Shown: positions 11,499 through 20,861, counted from the stretch's first letter. The stretch: 64,000 bases of DNA from Anaerosoma tenue (GCF_023161965.1 NZ_JALNTY010000001.1:850501-914500); one strand, 5' to 3'. Numbers and translations are program-made. The notes: generated by a model not told the origin, from the letters alone.

Positions 11499-12751
11499 CG
11501 CCGCTCCTCCGCGAGCAGGCGGTCAAGCGCCAGGTCCCGGGCGCGCGAGATGATGTCCCGACTGTCGACCGGGGGCACGTCCCGTGCGTCGAGAGCGCCG
11601 AGCACCGGGCGCATCACGCCGTCAAGGCACGCTGCTGCCGCTTCCTCGTCCGCCAGCAGGGCGTCGGTGAGCCGGACCAGATCCGCCGCGAAGTCGGATC
11701 CCTCGCGTACGAGATCGAGGTCGAGCGCCGGACGCGTGCGGTCGGTCAGGCGATCGACCCACACCCACGGCTCGCGTTCGAGGCCCGCCGACCGTACATC
11801 GGCGAGCAGGTCGTCAAGGATGCCGCGGCGCGCGAGGGTGGCGTGTGTCTCCGAGCGCCCGTGAAGCTCCAGCCGCACGACTGCGGGGATGCCGTCCGCA
11901 TCCTGAGTTGCCCCGTCCATCGCGGCGACGAGCGCTTCACGGAGATCGTCCACCGTGAGCAGGTCGTCGGCCGCGACTGACGCGGCGTCCCAGATCAGGC
12001 GAGCTGTGGACACCCTCTCGACTGCGGCTCCCGATCCGTCGAGCGTGACGACGAAGCACCCGCGAGGGCCGTGTTCTCCGGGATGCAGCCCCTGGGTGCA
12101 GCCGCTGTACACGATCGGAGGGTCTTCCAGGAGGACTTCGGGCTTGTGGATGTGCCCGAGCGCCCAGTAGTCCATCCGGGCCGCGCGGAGGTCGTCAAGC
12201 GAGCACGGTGCGTATGGCTCATGCCCCGGACGGCCGCCCACGTTCGTGTGGAGCACGCCCACCGCAAGCGCGTCATCGTCCTGCCGGGCGAACCCTAGCG
12301 CGAGATTGGCGGTCTCGGCAGCGGTGCGGAACGAGCGGCCGTATACCGAGCAGATCGGCTCGCCGTCGCGCTCCACCACCACGCGTTCGACCTCATCAGC
12401 CGGGAACACGTGTACGTTGGACGGCATCGCAAGCGCGGCAGAGCGCCCGCTCGCAGGATCGTGATTGCCCCGGGCGATGAAGACCCTGATCCCGGCTTCT
12501 TCCAGCCGCTCGCACGCGTCGCGGAACGCGAACTCCGTTCTGAGCGACCGCTCGGCGCTGTTGTACACGTCGCCTGCGAGCAGCAGGAAATCGACCTCGC
12601 GATCAAGACATGTGGCGACCACCGCGTCGAGCGCCCCGAGCGGCGCCGCCACCAGGTCCTCCCGGACGCGTGGATCGCTGGCGTCGATCCCCTTGAAGGG
12701 GGCATCGAGATGCAGGTCTGCGGCGTGTACGAACCGCACCGGACCGCTCAC
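11495..12751 (-). CDS. YhaO/SbcD-like metallophosphoesterase
   Basis: This is a calcineurin-like nuclease of 418 residues with the metal-binding motifs of the SbcD/Mre11 group in order: FVHAADLHLD (residues ~7-16), LLAGDVYN, ARGNHDPASG, and GHIH further on. It is the predicted nuclease partner of the adjoining YhaN-like ATPase. The C-terminal third (about 290-418) is a variable capping region. The gene begins the two-gene operon; the 81 bases upstream separate it from bioY. Confidence 0.85.
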   Translation of the reverse strand: MSGPVRFVHAADLHLDAPFKGIDASDPRVREDLVAAPLGALDAVVATCLDREVDFLLLAGDVYNSAERSLRTEFAFRDACERLEEAGIRVFIARGNHDPASGRSAALAMPSNVHVFPADEVERVVVERDGEPICSVYGRSFRTAAETANLALGFARQDDDALAVGVLHTNVGGRPGHEPYAPCSLDDLRAARMDYWALGHIHKPEVLLEDPPIVYSGCTQGLHPGEHGPRGCFVVTLDGSGAAVERVSTARLIWDAASVAADDLLTVDDLREALVAAMDGATQDADGIPAVVRLELHGRSETHATLARRGILDDLLADVRSAGLEREPWVWVDRLTDRTRPALDLDLVREGSDFAADLVRLTDALLADEEAAAACLDGVMRPVLGALDARDVPPVDSRDIISRARDLALDRLLAEERR

Positions 12752-12832
12752 TCGCTCTCCCTCCCCGATCGTCAGGCCGACACGACTCCCATAGTAACGG
12801 CGTACCCTGACACGCGACAGACCGAGCTGTCG

Positions 12833-14434
12833 CTAGCCGGCACGGGAGACGCCGATCGGACGGTGCGATGCATCCCCGAGCCCGGCGGCCCGCACGCCGC
12901 GGGCGACCATAAGGGCCACGGCCGCCTTGAGGATGTCCGGAACCATGAACGGCGCGACCGCGACCGGGAACGCCTCGGCCATGGTGGTGCCGGTCACCGT
13001 GGCGAACCGCGACCACCCACAGATGTAGGTCACCGCGATCAGGACCGTCATGGCCAGCAGGTCGCCGGCCACGGCACGGGCGGGCATGGCGTGGGCCACG
13101 GCCCGGCGGATCGCGGCGCCCAACGGAGCGGACACGATGAACCCCGCGATGAACCCGCCCGTGGGGCCGAGCAGCACGCCCGCACCGGATGCACCACCCG
13201 AGAACACCGGCAGGCCGAACACACCCAGTGCCACGTAGACCGCCATCGCCGCGAAGGCCTCCACCGGCGGGAGGACGAGGGCGGCCACCGCCACCACGAG
13301 GACCTGCAACGTCACGGGGACCGGCCCGAGCGGAATGGTGATAAGCGCCCCCGCCGCTACGAGTGCGGCGACCAGCGCGGGTCGTATGAGTGCCGAGGTG
13401 CGACGGGGCGCCATGGATAGCCGATCGTCAATAGGCGTACATTGAGGGTTGACGATAGACGTCCGCCGCCGTGACCGCCAATCGCGGAGCGTGACCTCTC
13501 CCGATACGATCCGCCGCTGGCCATCCTGTGCGTGAAGGACGAGCGCCCCGTCGGGGCCGACTCCCGCCACCCTGCCCTCGGCCACCAGCGAGCCCATGTG
13601 GTCTTTCACGCGCACATCGCATCCGGTGAGCGATGATCGCGCCTCGTACTCCTCCAGGAGCGGCTCGAACCCGCGCGCCAGGAACTCGCGGTACGCCCCG
13701 GCGATCCCGTCGAGGACCGCCGCTGCCACGTCGGCGGAGCCGACCGCCGGCGCAACGTCCCGCACGCGCGTCGCGCCGGGATGCGGGACGTCCGCGACGT
13801 TGATGCCGCACCCGACCACCACCCACTCCACCCGGTCGCTCTCGGCGGCCATCTCGACGAGGATGCCGGCAAGCTTGCGCCCGCGGGATTCCACGTCGTT
13901 CGGCCACTTCAGCAGCACGTCCATGCCGAGCGTGCCGAGACCTCGCGCGAGACCCACCGCCGCGGCAAGCGGCAGCGCGCTGAGCGCCGATGGCGGCAGG
14001 GTGGGGCGCAGGACACACGACACGTACGCGCCGCCGCGGGGAGACTCCCACTGTCGCCCCATCCGTCCGCGACCCTGGGTCTGCGCTGCCGCCGCCACCA
14101 CCGTCCCTTCGGCCGCGCCGGCACGCGCGAGCCGCTTGGCTTCGTCGTTGGTGGATCCGGTCACAGGGCCGCCGAGGCACGACACCCACAAGGCGTCCGC
14201 GAGCCGCGGCCACACTTCCTCCGGGATGCACAGATCGGGGGCGGAAAGCAGCCGGTACCCCACGCGCGGTGACGATGAGATCTCGTACCCGAGCCGCCGG
14301 AGCGCCTCCACATGGCTGTGGACGGCAGCGCGCGAGATACCCAACCCGGCGGCCACCGCCTCACCCGAGACGCCCGCCGTACCCGCCTGTGCGAGCGCTG
14401 CGGCCACTGCCACCCTACGGGACGTCGTGACCAT
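12833..14434 (-). CDS. birA-bioY: Continuous BirA-BioY reading frame: biotin ligase/repressor joined to biotin transporter S component
   Basis: Residues ~5-55 form a winged helix, ~75-320 a biotin-protein ligase domain with the GRGRMGR adenylate loop, and from residue 341 on a complete six-helix BioY, the biotin-specific S component of an ECF transporter. BirA biotinylates carboxylases and represses biotin genes. No stop codon separates the two parts. A BioY of normal length (193 residues) would start at the internal ATG 13414, which has only a weak ribosome site. The linker between them contains a BirA-like operator (13424-13456), so separate expression of bioY is also possible. The birA start is uncertain (ATG 14434 chosen; 14446 and 14464 are alternatives). 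It overlaps the end of dedA. Confidence 0.8.
   Translation of the reverse strand: MVTTSRRVAVAAALAQAGTAGVSGEAVAAGLGISRAAVHSHVEALRRLGYEISSSPRVGYRLLSAPDLCIPEEVWPRLADALWVSCLGGPVTGSTNDEAKRLARAGAAEGTVVAAAAQTQGRGRMGRQWESPRGGAYVSCVLRPTLPPSALSALPLAAAVGLARGLGTLGMDVLLKWPNDVESRGRKLAGILVEMAAESDRVEWVVVGCGINVADVPHPGATRVRDVAPAVGSADVAAAVLDGIAGAYREFLARGFEPLLEEYEARSSLTGCDVRVKDHMGSLVAEGRVAGVGPDGALVLHAQDGQRRIVSGEVTLRDWRSRRRTSIVNPQCTPIDDRLSMAPRRTSALIRPALVAALVAAGALITIPLGPVPVTLQVLVVAVAALVLPPVEAFAAMAVYVALGVFGLPVFSGGASGAGVLLGPTGGFIAGFIVSAPLGAAIRRAVAHAMPARAVAGDLLAMTVLIAVTYICGWSRFATVTGTTMAEAFPVAVAPFMVPDILKAAVALMVARGVRAAGLGDASHRPIGVSRAG
13424..13456. promoter_or_regulatory. Candidate BirA operator
   Basis: A perfect inverted repeat, ATCGTCAA (13424-13431) and TTGACGAT (13449-13456), is separated by 17 bases. 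Half-sites and spacing resemble the biotin-repressor operator family (TTGTnAAC...GTTnACAA) with GC-shifted bases. It lies 10 bases before the bioY start codon, inside the linker of the birA-bioY frame. Since BirA here keeps its DNA-binding domain, feedback control of bioY by biotin is a reasonable inference. Confidence 0.5.
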
Positions 14435-15134
14435 GAGCCTCGCCATCGCCCGACGAGTCCGCACGGGCCTCGTCCGCCTCGTCCTTGGCGGCCCGCTCGG
14501 CTAGCAGATCCACCTTGCGCTCGATGTAGCGGTGGCGGCCCCAGAGCACGAGTCCCACCATCACGACGAGCAGGAGCAGCCCGAACCAGGTGATGTTGCG
14601 GGCCACGGCGATGGCGCGATCGAAGTTGTCGGCGAATATGCGGCCGAGCATGACCATCAACGTCGTGTACATCAGCGCGCCGATGAACGTGTACAGCTCG
14701 AAGATCCATACGCGCATACGCGACACGCCCGCGATCACCGGCACGAAGTTCTTGAAGCCGGCCGCGAAGCGGGAGATGAGGACCGTCTTGTTGCCGTGCT
14801 GCTCGAAGTACTCCTCGGCCGCTACTATGTGCTCCTGGTCGAAGAACTTCCCGCCCCACTTGATGAGCGCCGCGCGGCCCCCGCGCCGCCCGAACCAGTA
14901 CGAGAGGTTGCTCCCGGTCAGAGTCCCCACCATCGAGGAGACCCCCACCAGCCAGGGGTTCAGATGCCCTCCGGCCGAGACGAACCCGGCCGCCATGACG
15001 ACCGTCTCGCCCGGGGTGAACGAACCGATGACGAACAGGTTCTCGGACACGGTGAACGCGATGACGATGAGATGCCCCCAGACATCGAGGAGGCCGAGGA
15101 ACCAGTCGAGAGGCGCGAAGCCGGTCTGGGGCAT
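14415..15134 (-). CDS. DedA-family membrane protein
   Basis: The 239-residue protein has five to six hydrophobic segments and the DedA/SNARE-associated domain landmarks: the re-entrant region SFTPGETVVMAAG, the basic patch FGRRGGRAALIKWG and the RFAAGFKNFVPVIAG segment. DedA proteins act in the membrane; several are undecaprenyl-phosphate or phospholipid flippases, but the substrate of this one is not known. The charged C-terminal tail (about 205-239) is poorly conserved. ATG 15134 touches the stop of the upstream gene, indicating coupling. Confidence 0.85.
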   Translation of the reverse strand: MPQTGFAPLDWFLGLLDVWGHLIVIAFTVSENLFVIGSFTPGETVVMAAGFVSAGGHLNPWLVGVSSMVGTLTGSNLSYWFGRRGGRAALIKWGGKFFDQEHIVAAEEYFEQHGNKTVLISRFAAGFKNFVPVIAGVSRMRVWIFELYTFIGALMYTTLMVMLGRIFADNFDRAIAVARNITWFGLLLLVVMVGLVLWGRHRYIERKVDLLAERAAKDEADEARADSSGDGEAHGHDVP

Positions 15135-15574
15135 CAGGCGCTCCCCTCGGCGGTGGCGGCCCACGCCACCCACTGGTCGTATCGCGGGAACAGCAGCCAC
15201 AGACCGACGAGAGTGACCACGAGCATGGCGTAGTAGTCCCACACCTGACGCGTCATGATCGAGAGCACTGCGCCTATCACCACGGGAGCGATCGCGTAGA
15301 CGACGAGCTTCCACGACAGCGAGGCCATCGCGGCCACATCCAGGGGCGTGCTGGCAGTGTCACGCGTGCGGATGTTCCTGCCCACGACCACCGAGGCGAC
15401 CGCCACCGAGATGAACAGGTACCGCATGGCCCCGCCCGCGGGCACCGGGTCGTCCCACCACGCGGCCGTTGATGCCGCTTGTACGAGCGCGGTGGTCGCA
15501 AGCGGCAGCGCCAGCGTCGGCGCGGCACGCCGCAGCCAGCGGACGTACCCTTCACGAAGGTCCGGCGAGGTCAC
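15134..15574 (-). CDS. Small integral membrane protein of unknown function
   Basis: This 146-residue protein has four predicted membrane helices (about residues 18-36, 47-65, 85-105 and 112-130) and short loops. I do not recognise a family. The GTG at 15574 is preferred because GGGAGA lies just upstream. Its stop codon overlaps the dedA start, so the two are probably translated together. Confidence 0.6.
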   Translation of the reverse strand: MTSPDLREGYVRWLRRAAPTLALPLATTALVQAASTAAWWDDPVPAGGAMRYLFISVAVASVVVGRNIRTRDTASTPLDVAAMASLSWKLVVYAIAPVVIGAVLSIMTRQVWDYYAMLVVTLVGLWLLFPRYDQWVAWAATAEGSA

Positions 15575-15635
15575 TGGTCTCCCTACCCTGCGCAACGGGG
15601 CGGATCCCCGATGCGTGTGCAGAGCGTATCATCCC

Positions 15636-16541
15636 TCACTCCGCATCGAGACCGAAGTCGAGCGGACGCGCCATGGTGAGAGCGCTCGATGAGACGCGGT
15701 CCACCCCTGTGGCCGCGAGCGTCGAGAGCCGCTCGAATGTGATACGCCCCGACGCCTCGGTAAGGCAGTCCCGGTCCCCTGCGGCCTCACGGACCGCGGC
15801 CGCGGCACGGGTCAGCATCTCGTCGTCCATGTTGTCCAGCAACACGTAGTGGGCCCCCGACCGGGCCGCCCCCACGGCCTGCTCGACCGAGTCGGCCTCA
15901 CACTCCACGAGGAGCTCCGGGTGCATCCGCCGCGCCGCCTCCACCGCTGCCGCGACGCTGCCCGCATGCGCGATGTGATTGTCCTTGATGAGCACCATGT
16001 CGTACAGGCCGGTCCGATGGTTCGCCGCACCGCCCACCCTCACCGCGTACTTGGAGAGCGCGCGCAGCCCGGGCATGGTCTTGCGCGTGTCGGTGACCAC
16101 GAGGGACGGACCCGCTTCACGCTGCCACCGCCGCGCCTCGGTGGCGATACCCGAGAGGATCATCAGGATGTCGAGCGCCGTGCGTTCCCCGGCAAGCACC
16201 AGCCGCGCTGAGCCCGTGATCTCAAGGACCGCCTCACCGGGCACGACATCGGCCCCCTCGGCCACGAGCGGGAAGCACTCGGCGGGCGCCACATCCGCCG
16301 CCTGTGCGAGCACCGAGAAGACGCGTTCGACGAGGGGCAGTCCGCAGACCACGCCCGTCTCCCGGGCCACAACGCACCCAGAGAAAGTGACACCGGCGCC
16401 TACAGTCGAGGTGGTGGTGACATCCGCATCGAGCGGCGACCGTGCTCCACGCCGCCCCAGGAAGCGTTCGGGCTGCATCCCCAGGTCCTCCGCGAGCGCC
16501 ATGGCGACCAGGGTGTCGCTGGGAGGGATCGGCGGGTTCAT
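15636..16541 (-). CDS. nadC: Nicotinate-nucleotide pyrophosphorylase (quinolinate phosphoribosyltransferase)
   Basis: NadC converts quinolinate and PRPP to nicotinate mononucleotide, releasing CO2. The 301-residue protein shows the N-terminal helical region with LAEDLG, the basic active-site segment TRKTMPGLRALSKYAVRVGG, KDNHI, and the C-terminal barrel segment with LLDNMD and EASGRI. ATG 16541 was chosen because it overlaps the nadB stop by 4 bases and gives the usual length (about 285-300). It completes the de novo NAD cluster nadA-nadB-nadC. Confidence 0.95.
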   Translation of the reverse strand: MNPPIPPSDTLVAMALAEDLGMQPERFLGRRGARSPLDADVTTTSTVGAGVTFSGCVVARETGVVCGLPLVERVFSVLAQAADVAPAECFPLVAEGADVVPGEAVLEITGSARLVLAGERTALDILMILSGIATEARRWQREAGPSLVVTDTRKTMPGLRALSKYAVRVGGAANHRTGLYDMVLIKDNHIAHAGSVAAAVEAARRMHPELLVECEADSVEQAVGAARSGAHYVLLDNMDDEMLTRAAAAVREAAGDRDCLTEASGRITFERLSTLAATGVDRVSSSALTMARPLDFGLDAE

Positions 16542-18196
16542 CGGACATCCTCGGCGTTGGGGATCGTCTCCGGGCCTTCCACCGGCTCCAGCCACGGCGC
16601 CTCGCCGCGCCGCCAGACCACATGGACCCTCCACGTGGCGTCATCACGGTCCGGATGGTCGGTGCGGAAGTGCGTCCCCCGGCTCTCCTCCCGCAACCGT
16701 GCCGCACCGGTCACCAGCGCGGCGTTCACGAGCAGGTTCCGCGTCTCGATGTCGTGGGGATGCTCTCCGCCGAGCAGGGCCGAGAGGTTCTCGAGTCCCT
16801 CAGCGGCCTTCGCGAGCCCTTCGGCGCTCCGCGTCACCGCCACGTGGTCGCTCATGAGCTGCTGCAGCGCGGGGCGCACGGCACGCGAGTCCGCTGAAGC
16901 GAGCGGCGCGCTCACCCTCGCGTAGATGCGTCCTGGTCGCTGTCTGACACGCTCCCCCTCGAGCACCCGGACGATGCGACGCGAGAACACCAGGCCCTCC
17001 AGGAGCGAGTTGCTCGCCAGCCGATTGGCGCCGTGCAGGCCCGACGCCGCGCACTCTCCCGCAGCGTAGAGCCCCGGCAGCGAACTGCGCCCGTCGATGT
17101 CGGTACGCACGCCGCCCACGAGGTAGTGAGCGGCCGGGGCGACCGGTATGAGGTCGCTCGACAGGTCGTACCCCGCTTCCCTGCAGCCTTCGGTGATCGT
17201 GGGGAACCGGCTTGCCAGGAACCCGGCGCCGAGGTGACGCGCATCGAGCCAGACGTTCGGGCGGCCGCAGCGGTGCATGACCTTCTCGATCTCACGGCTC
17301 ACCACGTCGCGCGGCGCAAGCTCGGCCAGCGGATGGAGGTCGGGCATGAACCGTCTGAGCTCGCAGTCGAGCAGGTGTGCGCCCTCGCCGCGAAGCGCCT
17401 CGGTGATCAGGAACCGTACCGCCGCATCGCTGTCGAGCGCCGTGGGGTGGAACTGGATGAACTCCATGTCGGCGATCTCCGCGCCGGCCCGCCATGCCGC
17501 CGCCACGCCGTCCCCGGTGGCGACACCCGGGTTCGTCGTCACGCGGTAGGCCTGACCGGAACCGCCCGTGGCGAGGATGATGGCGTCGGCGATCAGCGCC
17601 ATGGTGGCATGGCTGCCGCGATCCATCACCACGGCGCCCACGCACCGGTCTCCCTCCGTGAGCAGGTCCACCAGGAAGGCGTCTTCGACCAGCCGGATAC
17701 CCTCGGTGCGCCTCACCACGGCGGAGAGCGTGTCCTGGACCTGAGCGCCCGTCGCATCCCCTGAATGCAGCACCCGCGGCAGACTATGACCGCCCTCACG
17801 CGCGAGTGCGACCTTGCCCGTGACGCCGCGGTCGAACCGGACACCGAGGTCCTGGAGCTCCGCTAGCGCCTCGGCGGCCTCTCCCACCACCGCGCGCACC
17901 ACCTCGCTGTCACACAGCCCCTGCCCCACCACCAGGGTGTCGGCCAGGTGCAGGTCCACGGAGTCGGCCTCTCCCACCGCTCCGGCGATCCCGCCCTGCG
18001 CGTACCACGTGTTGGCGTCGGTGACCTCGGACTTCGTCACGAGCGTGACGCCGCCGAGCCGCGACGCGTGCAGGGCTGCTGTGAGCCCGGCGATCCCGGA
18101 CCCGATGACGAGCACCCCCGTGCGTTCCACGGGCATGGCATCGGTATCGAAGGAGACGACGTAACGCGTATCCAGCACCGCGGGAACGGTGTCCAT
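16538..18196 (-). CDS. nadB: L-aspartate oxidase
   Basis: NadB oxidises L-aspartate to iminoaspartate, the substrate of NadA, using FAD and either oxygen or fumarate as acceptor. The 552-residue protein has the dinucleotide-binding motif GSGIAGL near residue 33, the succinate-dehydrogenase-like FAD region (TWYAQGGIAGAVG), a FHPTAL active-site segment and the C-terminal helical domain. Length is typical of the family. It overlaps nadC by 4 bases and follows nadA by 9. Confidence 0.94.
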   Translation of the reverse strand: MDTVPAVLDTRYVVSFDTDAMPVERTGVLVIGSGIAGLTAALHASRLGGVTLVTKSEVTDANTWYAQGGIAGAVGEADSVDLHLADTLVVGQGLCDSEVVRAVVGEAAEALAELQDLGVRFDRGVTGKVALAREGGHSLPRVLHSGDATGAQVQDTLSAVVRRTEGIRLVEDAFLVDLLTEGDRCVGAVVMDRGSHATMALIADAIILATGGSGQAYRVTTNPGVATGDGVAAAWRAGAEIADMEFIQFHPTALDSDAAVRFLITEALRGEGAHLLDCELRRFMPDLHPLAELAPRDVVSREIEKVMHRCGRPNVWLDARHLGAGFLASRFPTITEGCREAGYDLSSDLIPVAPAAHYLVGGVRTDIDGRSSLPGLYAAGECAASGLHGANRLASNSLLEGLVFSRRIVRVLEGERVRQRPGRIYARVSAPLASADSRAVRPALQQLMSDHVAVTRSAEGLAKAAEGLENLSALLGGEHPHDIETRNLLVNAALVTGAARLREESRGTHFRTDHPDRDDATWRVHVVWRRGEAPWLEPVEGPETIPNAEDVR

Positions 18197-18205
18197 GACG
18201 CGCCC

Positions 18206-19123
18206 CTATCCGATCGACGTCATACGCTCCAGTGACGCACGGGCGGCATCGGCCACGTCGCGTGGCACCGTCACACGCCCCGTCATGCCCTCGAGGGCGT
18301 CGCGCACGTCCTCGAGCCGTGTCAGCTTCATGTCGGCACAGACCATCGGCGGCGTGAGGCCCACGAAGCGCTTCGCGGGCGCCACTTTGGCGAGACCGGT
18401 GAGCAGTCCCGCCTCGGTCACGACGATCACGGTATCCGCATCGCTCACCTCCACCCACCGCAGCATCTGGCTCGTGGAGAGCACGGCGTCAGCCTCGGCG
18501 CTGACCTCAGGCCTGCACTCGGGATGAGCGATGACCGGTGCACCGGGATGCTCCTCCCGCGCCCTGAGGACGGTCTCCAGCGAGACCGTGTCGTGGACCG
18601 GACAGCAGCCGTCCCACACGCTCACCTCGACCTCGGACACCTGTCCCGCGACCCAGCGCCCCAGATTCCTGTCGGGGCCGAAGAGCACGCGCGACACGCC
18701 AAGCGAGCGCACCACCTCGACCGCGTTGGCCGACGTGCAGCACACGTCGGTGAGCGCTTTCACCTCGGCCGAGGAGTTCACGTACATCACCACGGGCACG
18801 CCGGGGTTCCCGGCCTTCCACGCCGCAAGCTGCTCCGCGGTGATCATGTCGGCCATCGGGCAGCCCGCCTCCGGCACCGGCAGGAGCACCGTCTTGTCCG
18901 GAGCCAGGATGGCCGCCGTCTCGGCCATGAACCGCACGCCCGCGAGCACGATCACCTCGGCGTCCGAGGCCGCCGCGAGCCGGGCGAGCTCGAGCGAGTC
19001 GCCCACCACGTCGGCGACCGCCTGCACCTCCGCGGCCTGATAGTTGTGCGCGAGGATCGTGGCGCGACGCTCGCGCACCAATGCCCGGACCTCCGTCATG
19101 AGCGCTTCAGCCGAGCCGGACAC
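18206..19123 (-). CDS. nadA: Quinolinate synthase A
   Basis: NadA condenses iminoaspartate with dihydroxyacetone phosphate to quinolinate and needs an oxygen-sensitive [4Fe-4S] cluster. Three cysteines expected to hold the cluster are visible in EAGCPMAD, VCCTSANAV and HPECRPEV. The ILAHNYQ N-terminal motif and VRFMAETA are also present. At 305 residues it belongs to the shorter NadA class. The gene directly follows panC with no gap. Confidence 0.95.
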   Translation of the reverse strand: MSGSAEALMTEVRALVRERRATILAHNYQAAEVQAVADVVGDSLELARLAAASDAEVIVLAGVRFMAETAAILAPDKTVLLPVPEAGCPMADMITAEQLAAWKAGNPGVPVVMYVNSSAEVKALTDVCCTSANAVEVVRSLGVSRVLFGPDRNLGRWVAGQVSEVEVSVWDGCCPVHDTVSLETVLRAREEHPGAPVIAHPECRPEVSAEADAVLSTSQMLRWVEVSDADTVIVVTEAGLLTGLAKVAPAKRFVGLTPPMVCADMKLTRLEDVRDALEGMTGRVTVPRDVADAARASLERMTSIG

Positions 19124-19975
19124 CTAGCCCACCTCCAGTGCGATGTTGTCGATGAGACGCGTCCCGCCCACCCGCGCAGCCACCAACGCGCGAGCCGGGC
19201 GGTCGCTCAAAGCCGTGATCGGCTCCAGCGTGACGGCGTCGACCACTGCCGCGTACTCGATCTCGGCCAGCTCTTCCGAGGCGACCGTGTCACGCATCGC
19301 GCCCGCCACCACCGCCGCGTCGCGCTCGCCGTCGAGCACGAGCGTCTCGGCCGTACGGAGCGAGCGGTAGAGCACGGTCGCCGCATGCCGTTCCTCAGAG
19401 GAAAGGTAGACGTTGCGGCTGGAGAGCGCGAGTCCGTCGCACTCGCGAACGGTGGGACAGCCGATCACCTTCACCGGCAGGTCGAGGTCGCGAGCCATCG
19501 CGCGGACGATCGTGAGCTGCTGGTAGTCCTTCTCGCCGAAGAACGCCAGATCGGGGAGCGCGATCGAGAACAGCTTGGTCACCACGGTGCACATGCCGGA
19601 GAAGTGTCCGGGCCTGACCGCTCCTTCGAGCACTCCGCCGAGCGGCCCGGGGTCGACCGTGACCGCTGCGTCGGAGGCGTACATGATCTCGGGGGTGGGG
19701 GCGAACACGAGGTCCACGCCTTCCGCGCCGAGCAGGTCCATGTCGCGCTCGATGTCGCGCGGGTACGCCTCGAAGTCCTCCTCGGGACCGAACTGCGTGG
19801 GGTTGACGAACACCGAGACGACCACGTAGTCGGCACGGTCCCTGGCGGCGCTCACGAGCGACAGATGCCCCTCGTGCAGCGCACCCATCGTGGGAACGAG
19901 CGCCACGCGCTTTCCCTCGCGGCGCGCCTCGGCCACCGCCTGCCGGACCTCCTGCTTCGACGCCAGGCGCTCCAC
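19124..19975 (-). CDS. panC: Pantothenate synthetase
   Basis: PanC joins pantoate and beta-alanine at the expense of ATP to form pantothenate. The 283-residue protein has the adenylating motifs VPTMGALHEGHLSL (residues ~26-39), VSVFVNPTQF, FGEKDYQQL and LSSRNVYLS. The GTG at 19975 is used because it lies one base after the panB stop with GAGGGGGA upstream; a longer frame to 20269 has no family-like sequence. Confidence 0.95.
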   Translation of the reverse strand: MERLASKQEVRQAVAEARREGKRVALVPTMGALHEGHLSLVSAARDRADYVVVSVFVNPTQFGPEEDFEAYPRDIERDMDLLGAEGVDLVFAPTPEIMYASDAAVTVDPGPLGGVLEGAVRPGHFSGMCTVVTKLFSIALPDLAFFGEKDYQQLTIVRAMARDLDLPVKVIGCPTVRECDGLALSSRNVYLSSEERHAATVLYRSLRTAETLVLDGERDAAVVAGAMRDTVASEELAEIEYAAVVDAVTLEPITALSDRPARALVAARVGGTRLIDNIALEVG

Positions 19976-19976
19976 G

Positions 19977-20861
19977 TCACTCCCCCTCGCCGGTGAACGG
20001 CACCATGCGGTCGAGCTCGGCGGCCACTTCGGCGTCCAGGTGCGTCGACTGCTCCTCGGCCGGGAACGCACCCGAGCGCACGTCGGAGGAGTACTCCGCA
20101 AGTGCTGCTGTGATCGCCTCGCCGATCTCCGCATACCGCCGTGCATGACGTGGCGTGAAATCGCCGATGCCGAGGAGGTCATGGAAGACCTGCACCTGAC
20201 CGTCGCACGCGGCGCCGGCGCCGATGCCGATCGTGGGGATGGTGAGCTCCTCGGAGATGAGACGCGCAAGCTCGACAGGCACCAGCTCCAGCACCACGGC
20301 GAACGCGCCCGCGGCCTCGAGCGTCAGGCAGTCCTCCACGAGATCCACCGCGCTCTCGGTGTCCTTGCCCTGCGTCTTATAGCCGCCGAAGACGTTGACC
20401 GACTGCGGCGTTAGGCCCACGTGACCCATCACGGGGATGCCCGTGTCCACCAGGACGTTCACGAGGTCGGCGACCTCCACGCCGCCTTCGAGCTTCACGG
20501 CCTGCGCGCTGCCCTCCACCAGCAGCCGCCCGGCGTTGCGCACGGCCTCGTCGATGCTCACCTGGTAGCTGAGGAACGGCAGGTCCGCCACCACGAGCGC
20601 GCGCGATGCGCCCCGCGAGACCGCCGCCGTTGCGCGCACCATGTCGCTCATGGTCACCGGCAGGGTCGAGTCGTATCCGAGCACGGTCATGCCGAGCGAG
20701 TCGCCCACGAGGATCGCGTCGACGCCGGCGGCGTCCGCCGCACGGGCGCCGGGCGCGTCGTACGCGGTGACCATGACGATGCGCTCACCCGCGGCCTTCA
20801 TCTCGGCAAGCCGTGTCGTCGTGACGCGCGCAGCGCGCTTGTTCGACGGTGTCGTGCTCAT
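19977..20861 (-). CDS. panB: 3-methyl-2-oxobutanoate hydroxymethyltransferase
   Basis: PanB transfers a hydroxymethyl group from 5,10-methylene-tetrahydrofolate to alpha-ketoisovalerate to make ketopantoate. The 294-residue protein shows the metal-binding VGDSLGM and DLPFLSYQ segments, the active-site VKLEGG and MGHVGLTPQ, and IGIGAG. It is a little longer than the usual ~265 through both ends. It needs folate, made by the folE/P/K genes 0.1-2.4 kb upstream, so the gene order is functionally coherent. Confidence 0.95.
   Translation of the reverse strand: MSTTPSNKRAARVTTTRLAEMKAAGERIVMVTAYDAPGARAADAAGVDAILVGDSLGMTVLGYDSTLPVTMSDMVRATAAVSRGASRALVVADLPFLSYQVSIDEAVRNAGRLLVEGSAQAVKLEGGVEVADLVNVLVDTGIPVMGHVGLTPQSVNVFGGYKTQGKDTESAVDLVEDCLTLEAAGAFAVVLELVPVELARLISEELTIPTIGIGAGAACDGQVQVFHDLLGIGDFTPRHARRYAEIGEAITAALAEYSSDVRSGAFPAEEQSTHLDAEVAAELDRMVPFTGEGE

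Noticed and set aside
10227-11864. 545-codon plus-strand ORF opposite the YhaN-like gene
   Set aside because: Antisense to a protein with clear ATPase motifs; low-complexity Arg-rich translation.
8781-12751. Calling the pair sbcC/sbcD
   Set aside because: The middle of the ATPase has a membrane hairpin and no CxxC zinc hook, which fits YhaN/YhaO-type proteins better.
13415-13500. Sequencing frameshift joining birA and bioY
   Set aside because: The two parts share one frame with no length anomaly in either domain, so no frameshift is needed; a lost stop codon remains possible.
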